Numbered from the stretch's first letter, positions 13,037 through 27,200 are shown. The stretch is DNA of 64,000 nt from Polytrichum commune (GCA_950295325.1 OX485807.1:21487666-21551665); one strand, 5' to 3'. Numbers and translations: made by a program. Notes: generated from the sequence alone by a model not told the origin.

Positions 13037-14878
13037 ATTATTGAAGTTGAGTATTCCTTGCCAAAATGCATGAGATTGCACATTAGATGCCATCTACAAC
13101 TTTCGGGAGGTAGTCTGATCATTTGTTTAGTGAATATTTTCTTTCTAATTTTATCGGCTTCATTATTATATTGATAAAAATCCACATCATCTGTTTCTTT
13201 TCATCCCATGTTCAACCAACTTATCTTCTTCTAAGTTCTCATTTGCTTCCCACACCTCAAGGCTTTGCCCAAAAGTTAGCCAACTCTACATGGAGTCACT
13301 AATGATTACCAACACCATAAGCTTTTTCCATATGCTTTTTCCATAAAGAAGGCAGGAAAGTCATTAGGAGGCTCTAGAGATGGTGTCCGATTCATGATTA
13401 TTTAGCCATCGGAGGTATTTTGTTGAATTAGTCAAAGATGCAGTCTAGGATTTCTATATGTTTTGGACTATAGTTTATTTTTTGGTTTACCTTCATTGCT
13501 CAATGCAATGCAAAACTTGTGTTTGAGATTTTATGAAAAAAAATTGTATTTCCCAAAACCCAATTTTTACTCTACATGTGTGCTTCATTTTATATTTTTT
13601 GTTGACTCGGAGTGTATTTATTTCTAGTGGTATAGACGGGGAGACCTCTTGATGCTCTTGAAGATTAAACTTGTTATAATAATCTAATGTGAAATATGTA
13701 GTATACTTTACTACATCTATTTTCTAATAAATACATGTTTTTAAATCTTGAAGCCAAGAATAATTTGGGCATTGGGAGTGCCCCCGGTCCCATTCATGTA
13801 AATAAGAATGTTATGAGGCCTCTATTATTAATTTCCTAATTAAAATGTCAATAATCATCATTAATTAGTTAAGATTTCAATTTAGACTCCTTAATTTCTT
13901 TAGTTAGATACTTATTTTAGTATAACAAATTGAAGTTAATTAGAAAAGCGGAATCCAAAGACTAAAGACAAAGATAATTCTAAGAATTTGAGTGCCAAAA
14001 GTAATACTAAGGTTTCAAGGATATGAAACATTGAGTTCCAAATGGCAGTTCTTTTTGTATCGACAACCTGAAATTCTAGACTTTGATATCTTAGGTTTCA
14101 AAGATGTTGCCATTGCACACTCAATGGCACAAAAAACACACAAATGCTCCATTATCAACATGAAGATGATTTATCCCACATGGTATATTACATCAAAAAA
14201 TAATTTGGATATGTTATATAGGACTTTATATTAGTTATAATCCAACATGGCATATTTTTTCCATCATATATTACCTTCAAAGATTTCATTTTTGTGGTAC
14301 AATCAATCGAATACACCATCTTTCTTTGCACTATTCCAAGTAAAAATTTCATATTCATCCCCCCCCCCTCCCACATGTATTTGAGTGCAACACCATTCAC
14401 TACAGATTGATGTGTTGTGATGAGATTGCATCGTGTGAATTAAATATAAACACCATTCATGGTTCAATACCTAACACAATTGGAAGGACCTATGCAATAT
14501 GAGTTACTTAAGAAGGAAGAAAATATTCACTTTTACCTCTTTAAAACATTGAATCTCTATTTCGGTTTTTCAAACTTGAAATGACTCGCAGTTGCTAGTT
14601 GAATGAGATGATTCATGGTTTGATCCTAGTGGCCAATCTTGTTTGAGGAGTTGGAGGTGCTCACAATAGGGCATGGTACCTTAATCGACAATTGGTATTT
14701 ACTAATGCGGTGAGTTTTATTGACCTACTATGGACTCTTCCTTAATTACAACATATGCACATGTTCGATAAAAAAGATAGTAAAATAGTGCACATTAAGC
14801 AAATTCTTGAGTGGTTCTTCTTGCTTTTGGCGTCAAAAAGAATGAAGCTTTGAAAATTTGCCACATTGTAACCTTATA
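13037..14878. other. AT-rich spacer
   Basis: No gene. It includes a 10-C tract at 14,359-14,368 and a repeat-like segment at 14,625-14,690 (GTGGCCAA, then TTGGAGGTGCTCACAATAGG) shared with 21,690-21,735 and 42,440-42,470. Confidence 0.45.
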
Positions 14879-14880
14879 TA

Positions 14881-15809
14881 CCGTAGCTTAATAGCAGGTT
14901 CGGCACAAAATAATTCTAAAAATAGATGCCTAAAATTTTGGAATATTATTGGCATTTTTTGCCGAATATAAAATTAAATATTTTTCAAAATTGCCAAAAA
15001 GTAAGATATTTTTACTTCTCACTAGAGTTTTACTTACAGTGGAAGCATATGTAAATTTTGAAGGAGAGAAGGTGCTCCTTTTGTAATCAAGCTCACTTAC
15101 ATTAGTCCACATAGAATATGGGTTAAGAAGTAGCAAGACTCTAGGTGAGGCTTTTCAAATGTGTTGTACACAAATTTTTGGAGTCCAATTGAGCATAGAA
15201 GATGAAGTTTTATAGAATTTTGTCCAACTAACAAAAGTTGAGAAATCAATCCTTCTTCCACCTCCAACAAGTCAAAATAAGTCTTTATGCAAAAGATATG
15301 GACAAAACATTGCAGCCGTGTAAAGATCAAAAAATTAAAATGCGTTCATAACAGTTTTTCGGAGCTCATTTGTGCATAGAAGATCAACGTTTCTTGAATT
15401 TTGTTGGTCTAAGAAAAGTTTAGAAATCAAGTAATCTTTCACCTCCAACAAATTTTATGTCATTTGAAAACTCTATGCAAAAGTTATGCGTGTTATAAAA
15501 ATGAAGTCTAACTAGGTGCTTCACCTCAAAGTTTACATATCCCATATGCATTGTTGAATACAACTCCACTCTACTTGCATAAAGCACAGATCATTCTCGA
15601 CTCTTCACTCACATCTTACTTGTCATTCAATGCAAGAGAGATGTACAAGATATAAGCTTAAATAAAAATTGAATTTAATCCAAAATTTTAAAAATTAAAA
15701 GAGAAAATTGCCGAAAATATGAATATACTTTTTTTAGGTGCTGAACCTACTTTTTGAACTTTAATTAAATATTAGGCAGCAAGTTGCCGAACCTGCTAGT
15801 AAACTACGG
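14881..15809. mobile_element. 929-bp terminal-inverted-repeat element
   Basis: The left end 14,881-14,905 starts CCGTAG and ends AGCAGGTTCGGCA; the inverted right end is 15,785-15,809. They match at 23 of 25 positions. Both ends abut TA (14,879-14,880 and 15,810-15,811), as for a TA target duplication of the Tc1/mariner type. Inside, two diverged direct copies of about 190 bp (from about 15,140 and 15,345) share GCATAGAAGAT, AGAAATCAA and CACCTCCAACAA. No transposase is recognisable, so it is non-autonomous. Confidence 0.78.
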
Positions 15810-16029
15810 TATTTCTTAAGACCAACAAAAACATAATATTGCTCAACACATGTTGAGCATTTCGAGTTGAGCATCATGCTTAGCTTTTCGTGCATCCAAG
15901 TGTTATATTCCAACGGCCCACTGAACAAACAAAAGGCGTTGAGTAATGTTATGAGCCTCTCGTCGAAATTATGATATGCCATACAAATTTTAAAATAAAG
16001 AGACTTTATGGTAATAAAGGTCCGAGATG

Positions 16030-16136
16030 ACCCTAAACTACTGGGTGTTAGTGGGGAGGTATTCATTTCCGAATGAAGTGGTTGGTGCTTCGACTCCCAC
16101 TGTGAAATCTGCTCTTTACTTTATGAAAAAAAAAAG
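16030..16136 (+). mobile_element. Possible tRNA-derived SINE fragment
   Basis: GCTTCGACTCCCACTG at about 16,088 resembles a pol III B box (GGTTCGANTCC), an A-box-like TTAGTGGGGAGG lies about 45 bp upstream, and an A-run (ATGAAAAAAAAAAG) ends the segment at about 16,135. No cloverleaf could be drawn, so it is not a tRNA gene. Confidence 0.3.
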
Positions 16137-16384
16137 TAGCTAGGTAAGTAGGAAGCCAAGAGCCCACCCAACGCAAGGCATGCAATAAACCCCACATTGC
16201 ACCAAGAGGATTCTTAAGCAAGGTAGGGCTAATGGGCTCAAATTCATGTTGGATTGCCCGACGTTGATTGTTTATTTATTTATGGTAATAAGAACTTGAA
16301 CATACTAGAGTCAAAACCTTCTATCTAATATGTAACTTCACAAATCTATTGTAAAAGATGAACATCATCACTATGGTGTACCAC

Positions 16385-16930
16385 TTTGCGACCAGGTATG
16401 TGGGTCTTATGTGATCACTCGTGTCAAGCAAACGCTTGTTTCACATGTGCTTCCAATAGTGGACAATATCCCATAAATACTTGTACAGAGGTGCCATGTA
16501 ATTGGAGGATACTACATATAAGGTGGATGTGCCTAATTTGGTGTCTCATCTTAAATGGACACTTGTATTTGAGTAGCGAATGGTTGGGTGTGGATCTAAA
16601 AACAAACACAAAAGAAAGACACGTGTTCAAAAGAGATTGGACTACATGCTCAAATATAATTATTGATTCTAGATGCAATAATCAACATAATTTGGGGGGG
16701 GGGGGAATACCTATATGATCATTTAATAACTCAAAGAATATTTACTTTTCACATTGAATAGGATATTCATTCGACCTCCAGACGTTATGAGGTAAATGGA
16801 TACGAGAACCGTTTGGGTTTGCTAATCATCTTGCACTAGTCGTGTGTTTCATATCCTACGAGAAGTTAGTGAGAGGAAAGTATCCATTTAAGACCCGCTT
16901 GCCTTAATCTACCAATGACTCCGGACTCCC
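16385..16930. repeat. Dispersed repeat family A, long copy
   Basis: Contains TTGAGTAGCGAATGG, GTGGATCTAAAAAC, GAGATTGGACTACATG, a 12-G tract at 16,694-16,705, and GTGTTTCATATCCTACGAGAAG. Parts recur at 20,830-20,990, 37,860-37,990, 49,690-50,040 and 63,260-63,420. The 110-aa open frame here does not extend to the other copies and is not a gene. Confidence 0.65.
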
Positions 16931-19846
16931 ATGTTAAGGGTATTGAAGTCCAAAGAGGCCTGGCGTGTGAGGACCATAAAGGCTCGTGCCCGCTCTCATG
17001 GGGAGCCTCTTAATGTCCCTATGATCTAGGTAATGCATCAGTGTTAATTAAGCCTCATTAATGTTAAGTAGTCAACCTCACTTGTAGTACTCGGCACTAA
17101 GTACAATGGTAATTAAGGTCCCGGGATTAGGGATAGGACCGCGGCCTCATTTGATTTTTGAATCCAAAATGAAGGAGATGATTATCTTATTTGCGAAAGA
17201 TGTGTCGATCATGTAACTACACAAAAAATATATGATTTATTGTGGCATTAATGTTGGCTTGTCATGTTAATTAAAGTGGTCTTCGATTGTGCCTTGTCAT
17301 ATATGTAGCATCAACTGTCGTATAACATCCTCTCTAGTTTTCAACCAATGTGCATAGTGGGCTGCACTAACACTAGTTTAGATGTTCAATGTATTCTATC
17401 CACTTAGTAACCTTTTTGTTATCGTGATTGTTGAGTACATAACTTTGCATCAATGTTAATTATGTGTAATTTATGCCTCCATCTTGATTGACTCCTACAT
17501 GCTTTTGGAGCCCAATTTGTTTCCCCCCCCCCCCCCAAACATTATATGAGCATTATATACATCATTCTTTTTAATTTGTACAATGTGATTATACATTGTG
17601 ATATGACTTTTTGGTAGATAGTGGTATCTTAGAAGGTTATCTTTCTTGAGACACACACACGAAAGTAACCTTCAAATACGTTTATGAAAATTTCATATCA
17701 TTTAAGTAGTATGAAGAGAGATTACACAATAAGATGCTAAGAGCGTGCACGGGTTATGTACTTGAAAGGTCCTCTCTTGGTGCTCTTTGGTCCCTAACAT
17801 GCACAAAAACATATGTTTGAGCTACAACCTTCCATTTAAAGGTAATTGTGCCAAAATGGCACTATCTAAAACTAATCCAGTCATTAAATGCATTTTTTGA
17901 ACTGTGGTATGCCAAGAATGCCCTTGGATGCAAACACCTAACTTAGTATAAAGCTGGTCATCAATGTCACATATGACAATATTTTGGTTTCCTCCTGGAC
18001 TCGAGATAATAAATGAATTAAACTTTCAAACCCATAAAAATATTAAAAACTTTGATTTTGAGACTTAGCGAGGGCTCGAATAAATCATGTATACGTAAGT
18101 CATCCATTGCACCCCTCATTGCATGCCAAGATTAGATAAACTCTTTGTACTTTCACCATACACACATCATTCCATGTCCTCGTTTACATCGCTTAGAAAT
18201 AGGCATGTATTCCTTCGAGTTACAGTTGACGCTTCGACGCTAGTAATCAACGTGCACCCAACCAACAACCCTACACGCACATTGAGGCCTTAATCAAACA
18301 CCAATGTAGTCTTATGCCGACACCTCTCACACTTGAGTGATACATGGCCAACAACTCGAGGTTAAGAAGAACATACAATACACCCAAAACGACACATGTT
18401 ACGATGAGATTCGCCTACGTGCTCAAAACAAAGACACCGTTCCAATACCACATTGTTAACGCCATCGGGGAGCGCCTATGACCAGGCTTACAAGGAAAAC
18501 AAAAGAATCTTTCCTAACTTTGACCTCTCATAACTTCCACGTTTCAACCCCAACATTCACACCGACACTCCTCACGATTCACGAATTTTTGACTAGATGA
18601 GACGTTTCGTGATCCCACCCAACAGTCAAAAGTGCATGTGGAGTTGAAAGTGTCATGTTGTAGGCCCGTACACAACTCTTATTTTTTATGGGATTTTGGG
18701 ATGGTTTTTATTTTTATTTGATTTATTAGTAGTTTCGGTTGTGGGTGAAGGGCGTTGTATATATATATATATATACATGTTGTTGGCCTCATTGCTTTGT
18801 TGCAAGCCTTGGGAAAAGTGGATGATGTGCTTGTTGGGAAACACTCGGTCGGTGTGAGTCAACGGTGGGTCACCAATCATGACAAAGCAGGCCTGGTACT
18901 AAGGTACCCTGTGGCCACCCACCACAGGCGGATGTCATTTCCCTCGGCTCCAGATACGGCATTCATGGCCGATATTTGGTTGGCGCTGATGTGGCAGCTG
19001 ACTCAGCGCCCCGAGATCTGACATGGCCAAGGAAGGGACAGCTGGCGGGGTCATGAGAGCGTGCAGAGCATCATAAGGGTGAACTTATTACGTGGCCCTA
19101 GTGTGGGCACTTTCCCAACTCCACATGTATACTTTGACTCTTGGATCGGCTCGAGAAGGACTCTCATCTGCTTGGTATTTGCGAATCACAAAGATCATCA
19201 TTTGAAATTTAAAGATTCGAAGACACAATGTAAAAAAACATAAGAGGAGTAAAGTGATATATATATATATATATATATTTTCTTCTTCTCCTTTAAGAGG
19301 GATCACACAAGTCATCATGTTTGCGTTGACCATTGAATCTAGAATGGTGTGCACAATATGGGCTCACAATCCAATCTCAACAAAACGCGCGCCAGTTTTG
19401 GTCTATAGTTCGAACTCCAAGTTATGCCATATACTGCTTAAAACGTCATGGATCAAGTAAATCGTATAGATTTAAATCCACGTGACCATTCTTTTATTAT
19501 TGATACAATTTATTCTTTCAGATGTGGTGCGGCGCCTACATCTAAAAGTTGGCACTTGCAAGGCGGTGCTTCCAACCTAACCACTCCTTCGCTTTGCCCT
19601 GCCCTGGTACATAGCTTTCTAGTAGCCATCTAGACTTTGCCTCTAAAATGGCTATACAAAGGATGGTGGCCCATGATAAACACATGACAAATGAAACCCT
19701 AAAGGTCGAGAAGGATTTTTTTTGGGTCCACGCAACTCCTTGCCGGAGGTTTTGCCCATCCGCACCAATGTACACGGTAATGATATACTATGTTGCATTG
19801 GAACACACTGACAACATAAATTTTATGTGAACAAACCCAACTTAAG
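16931..19846. other. Spacer with scattered repeat fragments
   Basis: A 14-C tract lies at 17,523-17,536 and TA runs at 18,757-18,774 and 19,257-19,278. An 88-aa plus frame at 18,755 and a 77-aa minus frame at 19,542-19,775 have protein-like composition, but I cannot assign them. Confidence 0.4.
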
Positions 19847-19961
19847 GGCCTAACCATGCGGGCTGTAGTGACTCACACCTTTGTGTTGTGATCGGTTTAG
19901 GGTTTTAATGCACCAATCATGGCACAAAGGTGCGAGTCACTACTGCTTGTGTGGTCAGGTC
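19847..19961. repeat. Small perfect-looking hairpin element
   Basis: Two 49-bp arms (19,847-19,895 and 19,913-19,961) fold around a 17-bp loop. The arms share GTAGTGACTC.CACCTTTGTG. The stem has few mismatches. It could be a foldback MITE or, less likely, a small-RNA precursor. Confidence 0.75.
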
Positions 19962-20759
19962 ACAAACATGCCATTCATATAGTTGGATCCACCAATAGAG
20001 ATACATAGTTCCTTTACTAAGGTTTTAAATTGAGATTATTCAAGACTTTTGAACTTTTATTATAAATGACCTGGACTCAATAGCATATCACATATTCCTA
20101 ATCACGGATGTCACATATGATTTTATTTTCAGTTTTCATGGTTGTACTAAAAATGAAATCAATACCATAGATCGCATAAAATATTACTTGAACACTTGTT
20201 GAAAGTTTGAATAAGTCATCATGTATCCCGTATAAACATACACCATGTCCTTTAAGGGCTAATTGTTGAATCTATTAGTATGGCCACACTTAATCAAATA
20301 TATATTGTAGTCCCATGTAGACCCAATTATGAAGGCTTGCAAAAATTGTACTGCCTCGTGAGATTCTCACAGGAAGGAAAGTGGTTGCACAATAGACATT
20401 CAATCAACAACTAAGTAGTTCATACAATTGATAAGTTGTAAATTAAGCATCACAAACCTCTCAAATCATACATCAACATTGGTTTTGCATTTGAGAATCA
20501 ATCACAAAAAATTATAATAAGGTTGAGTCAATGCCTACCAAACATGTGGTTGTAATTAAAATCTTGATACATTTCTATATTACATAGTAGTTGCAACGGT
20601 TGACTTTTGAGAATTTGATTCATTGAGAGTTGTTAAACCCTGAAGAGGTATGTCAACATTCAACATTCATCACTTTAAGGGCAAACTTGTAATTATTTTG
20701 CAATTAGACCAACATGTTTGAAAATTTTGTGGTTTTCCAACTTTGTGAGGCTTGTGCTA

Positions 20760-21000
20760 TGGTAGCTTATGGCCTCAAAGTGATGCAAATAATAAGGTAA
20801 CTCGGCCTTATGTGGTCACTATGTGATCGATCAATAACTTTAGGAATCTTTGCTTTCAGAATGAATGGAATGTTCACATGAACTGCAAAGTACACGAGAA
20901 AAGTGGCTATGGAAGCACTTTGGATTTGCTAATCATCTCGCACTAATTGTGTGTTTCATATCCTACGTGAAGTGGGTGCAGAAAGAAAGGTGCCAATTGA
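20760..21000. repeat. Dispersed repeat family A, 3-prime part
   Basis: TTTGCTAATCATCTCGCACT and GTGTTTCATATCCTACG match 16,810-16,865 and 49,975-50,030. The flanking GAAGACCCAC also resembles 16,890. Confidence 0.6.
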
Positions 21001-24000
21001 AGACCCACTTATCTTTCTCATGACTCATGAGAATAGAAAAGTGCATGGTTGACAAGCAAGTGACTCTGTGACAAGTTGAACTTCCAAGGCTGCTTGGCAG
21101 ATAAGTAGTTGTGGTGACCCCTACCTCTGGTGCTAGGAACTTGCAGATATCTTCTTCGAAGTTCAAGAGTTCAAAGCATGTGCTATTGGACTAACTTGAT
21201 TTTGTATAAAGATCACAACAGCCAGTCAATGATGCCTGTTTGATGCCCGTGAATTGCCAAGTTCATGTGGACTCTGACAAACTCTCTTGCAATGCAGATG
21301 TGGAGATTGGCATACAAGGTACTATACATATTGTATACCTATATTTGAGTGGTATATGACACAGATTCACTACAACAACCACTGGTCTTTGCCATGATGT
21401 AGATTTTAAGCATCCATATCTAAGAGATTTGAATACCTCGATTTTAACCTCTTAGTGGCAAAAAACCGGTGCAACAATTTATGATTCTTGTAATGCTTGT
21501 AGTTAAAGACGGACACCAAAAAGACATGTGTTACAATGAGAGAGGACTATATGCTCAAGATATTAACACCGATCTAAGCTCATTAGTTAGCACAATTGAG
21601 AAAAACAATCTTCACTGTGACCTATTATCAAATTGTGAAACTCGAAATAATAATCCTTGTGATTTGTCAAGACAATTCTTGATTCAATCCAGTGGCCAAA
21701 ATTGTTCTTGGAGTTGGAAGTGCCCACAACAGGGCCGCATAGTGTAGGCTGGTTTTCTGATATTGATTAGGTCATATCTGTCAACATGCGTCTTTGTCTT
21801 GTGTCTGTTCTTTACGAGTACTTGTGTTATCAACAATTTCATCAACAATCACTCCAAGAGCAACTCCAGGAGTATCTACATCACACATGTCACCTTGTAA
21901 GTTCAAGTACTCATCACTCTTTAAATATCTGGAAAGGAGTACCACCTTCATAAACCGACATCCCACCAACAGCGTAACATAAGTCACAGCTGGACTTGCT
22001 GAGTTTTTTCAAAAACAAAAAATTAAAAAACCAAGGACTTTGGGGCCTGACTACTCTCAAAGCATTTGTGGTGTAAGTAGGTACTAATTTCAGAGTGGCG
22101 TCGCTACGCAGAAGAAGTTGGGTGAACAATAAAGTCATTGTTCTGGTGTTGAAATCTAATTTGCAGGAGTCTTCAATACCCAAAGATACTCATAATTTCA
22201 TGTGTCAACAAGATTAAAATTATGTGGACGCTGCAAAAAGTGCACAAGGTGTACTTAGTACTTGAAACTCTCTACGATAAACATAAAAATGTATGTATAT
22301 ATATAGTACTGTAGTTTTCTGAGAGAAATATCCCAACCAAGGAGAAACAAGGTTCTTTAATACAAAACATCAGAATATCAGTGGTTCACAATCAAGGTCT
22401 AGCCTCCTTACTTGCTTGTTTCACTATGCAAGAGAAAAAGAGAGGATGCAATCTGGGTTAGTGTGAAGTGGAGATGTGACACCAGTGGCATAGACTTGAC
22501 TTCAAATTCACTTCTAATTGTAAAGCCCTAGTTTACAAAATTGATCAGATTTCCACCACAATCCCCTGCATGATGGAGGAGTGGCAACCAGCAGTCCTGG
22601 TACATGTGATAGGTCAAAGGTACTATTGCCTACATGTGCTTTGTACATCAGAGATTTGATATGTTAGACCTTCCACAAACAACTGAAGTCCACACACCTA
22701 AGTTAAGTGCATATAGGATATCCATCTTTTTGATCTCTTATCAACTTTGAATTTGGAGCCTTCATGGACCAATATAGGTGTACCTGGGTTCAAAGGTTGA
22801 AGCTGAATAACAGCAGGTTTCCTGTAGATTGTCTTTGAATAGTGCAGTTGGTTCACTGAATATGTAAACAAATATCGAGATATCATGACCAGGAACAAAA
22901 ACCTAAAATTTACAAGGAGCTGTATGAAATAGATGACACCTCAATAGATCATTTGCAGCAATTGTGGGGAAACCGTGTCACCAAATTCCCTCTTCCATTA
23001 TCATCCTTCCAAATGTATTCAGATGTATTTGCACGTTTCTGGTTTTGCATCCAAATTGTTTGAATTTCTTAAAATATCATGTGATATTTGAAGAGACTAA
23101 CCAGCAGGGTGTTATTAGCTCACTGTTGGAATTGGCTCCTAGGGTAAAGCGTACCTTGATCAACAAGCTTGGGGAAAAGCATTGGAACTTCTGATATAGT
23201 TCCCTGAAATTCCCACATAAGCTTCATGTAATAGTGAAGCACACATGACTTGAGGACTCTTGCAGATGCATATCAATCCAAAGGAATCACATTTGTCAAA
23301 GATAGCTTTTGCCAAACTTCCACGACTGTCTCACCTTTTCAATAAAGAGATAAAATATTTAAAAAAAGAAAAAGAAAAACCAGAACTGTGGGTGCTTTGT
23401 CAATGGGGATTCTAGCGTAGAACAAAAGAAGCCAAGTCAAATGCAAACATTAAATGTATACATAGCCTCAGATCTGCAATGACCTTCAGTGTGACATAAA
23501 GTGGTCCCAGGAGAAAATTACAAAATACCCAATGTTGAAAATCCATGTTACCTGGGCTCCACAGACCTGATTGCCCCCATGGACACCTTAATCAACCAGG
23601 TTTTTACAAATGTGGAAGGCACTTTTCTTTTTCCAAGAAAGCAGAGGTAAGGAACAAGGCACGTAGGTGTCTATGTAGTGTAATCAAACAACTTCAATAA
23701 GGACACAGCTTCAACACGAGTTGATGTTTCTCACATCCCGGGGTTCACCATCTGTGCAAGGAAAGATGCAAATAATTGGAGTGGTCCTCATGCCAGGAGT
23801 TGTACAGAATAACTTAACTCTACCAACTTGAGTGCCCTCCAAAGAGAAATAATCATCAGAGGTATGTCTATGAGCTAAACCAAGTGGGATGGCCTCAAAC
23901 CCATATCTCCTCAATACTCGTTTCAACAGCATAACCTCTGGAATGTGATCCTAGCTGCCATTAGTGTGTACAGGCAGAGGTGCAAGATCTCATGACCAAT

Positions 24001-24282
24001 ATTCAAACCTAGTTTGAACAATGACAAAATTTCCTCTAGTTGTGCAAAACAGGCATCAAGTTTTGCTTGAGGATAAGGAAACCAGTAGCATATACCCCAG
24101 ATTCAACCTTTTTGTGGGGTTTCAAGTCGACAAAAAACCACCAGTCTCATTGAGGTTTGATGATGAGGTACCAAGACCATGAACACAACTACGTACCTCA
24201 AGTAGGCATGAGAATATGATTATTGGAAAGAGGTGATCCCCTCCTGTTTGAGGGGACCTTCATCCCCCACAAGAATTAAATT
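21000..24282. other. 3-prime flank of the MORC gene
   Basis: Probably contains the MORC 3-prime UTR in its last few hundred bases, but no polyadenylation site could be fixed. Repeat fragments lie at 21,500-21,740. Other open frames are short. Confidence 0.4.
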
Positions 24283-27200
24283 TCAACCCCTTGCGAATCG
24301 CAATCGATTATTCTCAGATTCCAGCTCTCGGACTCGTAAAAGTGCAACCTGTTTGAAAATGTTAATATATCAGACACTTAGCAAAGAATGTGTTTTCAAA
24401 ACTCTGTCACAAATGAACAAGTTGAAGCCTCAATCAAGTGCTGATGCATTCTTACCTCTCAAGACCTCCCAACTTAAGATGGCTAGAAAAAACAAATTGC
24501 ATAGATTCCTCATTTGCAAGTTTCTCTGCCATCTTTGGTTACGTGATATTTGATGTTATGGCACAGTAGTAGTGGAAACAAATGGTACCTTTAATTTTCT
24601 TCTCATCTCCTCATCATCATTTTCCCGCAACTGCCGCTCCTCTTCTAAGGCAATACGCAGACTATCTCGTTCTCGAACACATTTTTCTAAATTACGTCTA
24701 CCCACTGCCTCTTGCTGTTCCATATCCAGAAGCTGCACTACGATGCAATTTCCAAACAGGCTTTAACTTGCATGTAATTTAAAAAAAGCGGAGACAGAAG
24801 GATGAGGGAAGACACCTGAATAAACCTTCACTTCTTTTCACATGAGGACACTGAAGTTAAAAAATAATTGCAGTCACCTGATTGAGGTACTAGGTACTTT
24901 AATAATACAACAAGGCCAGAAAATCTCCATGAATTTAGTGACTATCCCACACATAAAGTACAATAATAAAAATCAGATCCAAGATGCACAAAGTGTCTGC
25001 CTAGATTATCAAAATAATTTAATAAGCAACCTATCTTTCTCATTCTCCCCAGAGAATACCAGAACATGACATCTATCCCGACCATCATCCATGTCAAAGT
25101 ATAATTTTCTGCACTTGCTGTATTGCATTTAGAGTCACAACTACAACTGTTCTGAAATTTATTTTGAAATAAGGTTTAGGAGTTTCATGAAACAGAGACC
25201 AATACGTATCTAGACATGTCAATTTGACAGACTGAAATAAGAATTTACCTGGGCTTCTAATCTGCGATTTCGCTCAATTTCAAACAGCAGACTCTGTTCA
25301 CTTGCCTCCTCCAACCTTCTGCACCTGGAAGATCCGCACATCACACAAGTCAGTCCTAGGTCTATTCCAGATTTCAGTGAACCTTCCTGACGAGCAGTGA
25401 GTATTCCTCCATTGCAAACAGCACAAAAGGAGATCTGCTGCAGGAAATATCATTTCGTTCTGCACATTGTTATATCCCAAGGAAATAACTTCACTATTGT
25501 ACTACATATCTGCCCAGATGTGAAAATGCTCTGAATGGTCAAGGACAACATAAGTCATCTGCAAAATAGCAACCTGTCTCTCATTTGATCGTTCTCCTCC
25601 TTGAGTTCCTTTAGAATCTCCAACTCTACTGATGACTTATGCCCATTGGAAGTGGCTGGTCGCTGCCCATTAGCAGACTGAGAAATTTCTGAAGCAGCAG
25701 CCCTCCTTGCAAACTGGAAAAGAAATCCCAGCAATCTAGTATCAGAAACAACATAACCTCCACCCTGATTGTGGACAAAAATTACTTCTTTGGATCAAAC
25801 TTTGTCTAGAAGCACAATGATTACCAACCAATAAAGAGAACTTGAGCATAGTACCAGTGGTTGCCTTACAGAAGAATGAAGTCAGAGAATGAAGTGTAAG
25901 CTCAAAGAATTTGAGGAAGTACCATTCTTCCAAGATCTTCTAGGGACTTGCGGCTAGGAACAGTCTCCTTGGATCCACTCTCAATATTCTGAACCTTTGG
26001 AATAGGACTTCCGTTCGTAAGTGACCCAGTTCTCGATATTGCAGCAGCAGGTTCAATTTCAAGGTGCGCCCTTGCACATGAACTGTCTCCATAAGTGCGC
26101 AGAACACCTCCTCCCCTTCTTCCCTCACTCATCGAATTTGAAGGCAATGAGAGTCGTAATTCTGCACGAGGATCTGAGATTGGAGATGACAACGTGGACC
26201 CTTGTCCTCTATGTACAACAGCCTCTGTAAGCCACAGGCACTTAAAGTTTCAGAACCATTGGGACAAGATGAATTACATTTGTCAATAGTAGGTGCCCAG
26301 GTGAGAAGCCCAAGGCGGATGCAGAAACTCTACAAAATATGAAATCAACAAGAAAACCCTCAATTGTTGTCTTTGCAATATCCAAGCACTTGGATAGATT
26401 CTAAAGCCCATAAGACAGTGATACGATCAGTTCCAGTGCAAGTACAAGTGCAAGTGCAAATGCCAATCAGCTAAATATCCACCCTGATACACCAAAGTGG
26501 CAGAACTATTCATGAGGACCCAAGCAACTCCCAAATAATACTTCTCCAGCTCAAGTCCTCTGCCGTGCAGGAACATCAGACAGGATGTTCCACAAAAAAA
26601 TTTAGAAAACCACAAATCATCCAATAAATTGCATCAATATTATTTCCAAACTTGAGAAATGACATTGTACCTGCAGATACAGGGGCAGGTGGGATTTGCT
26701 TCTTTCTCCCTTTCTTGCTCACATAGCCCACTCTGTGACAGTTGTTTGCCCTGCAGAAACGGTTGAGCACTTGTAAGTCCACAATAATTTCTCCAGATGT
26801 CACCTTTTTAAATTCAGCACTGCAGGTGGTTTGAGACGATATAAATAGTATTATACCAGAAGTTTTTCTGCATCTGCAACAACCGCGACTCCAGACGTGA
26901 CAGCACAGTAGTCCGCTCAAACCCTTGCTTGTCATGAGCAGGTTCCACAAAATTTGCCTCCAATACTCCTGAAAGAGAGCAAGGGTCCTCCATTAATGTC
27001 ATTACTGCTGCCACTTCCCTCAAGACATGACTAAGTGAACGAATTCACTGAATCCAAGTCCAAAGAATAAAAGGTAAGGCAAGAGTGATAAATTGAGCAT
27101 ATGTACGAGTGAGCCTCACATATGCATTTGGAGGACTGCTATGAAATCTCTCACAAGACTATGGCAATGCTTTAGAACCCTCCTATCAAGGAATCTGGCA

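Noticed and set aside
16030-16136. tRNA gene
   Set aside because: The B-box-like sequence is there but no acceptor, D and anticodon stems could be paired.
19542-19775. 77-aa minus-strand frame with protein-like composition
   Set aside because: No recognised domain, no continuation in neighbouring sequence and no splice context.
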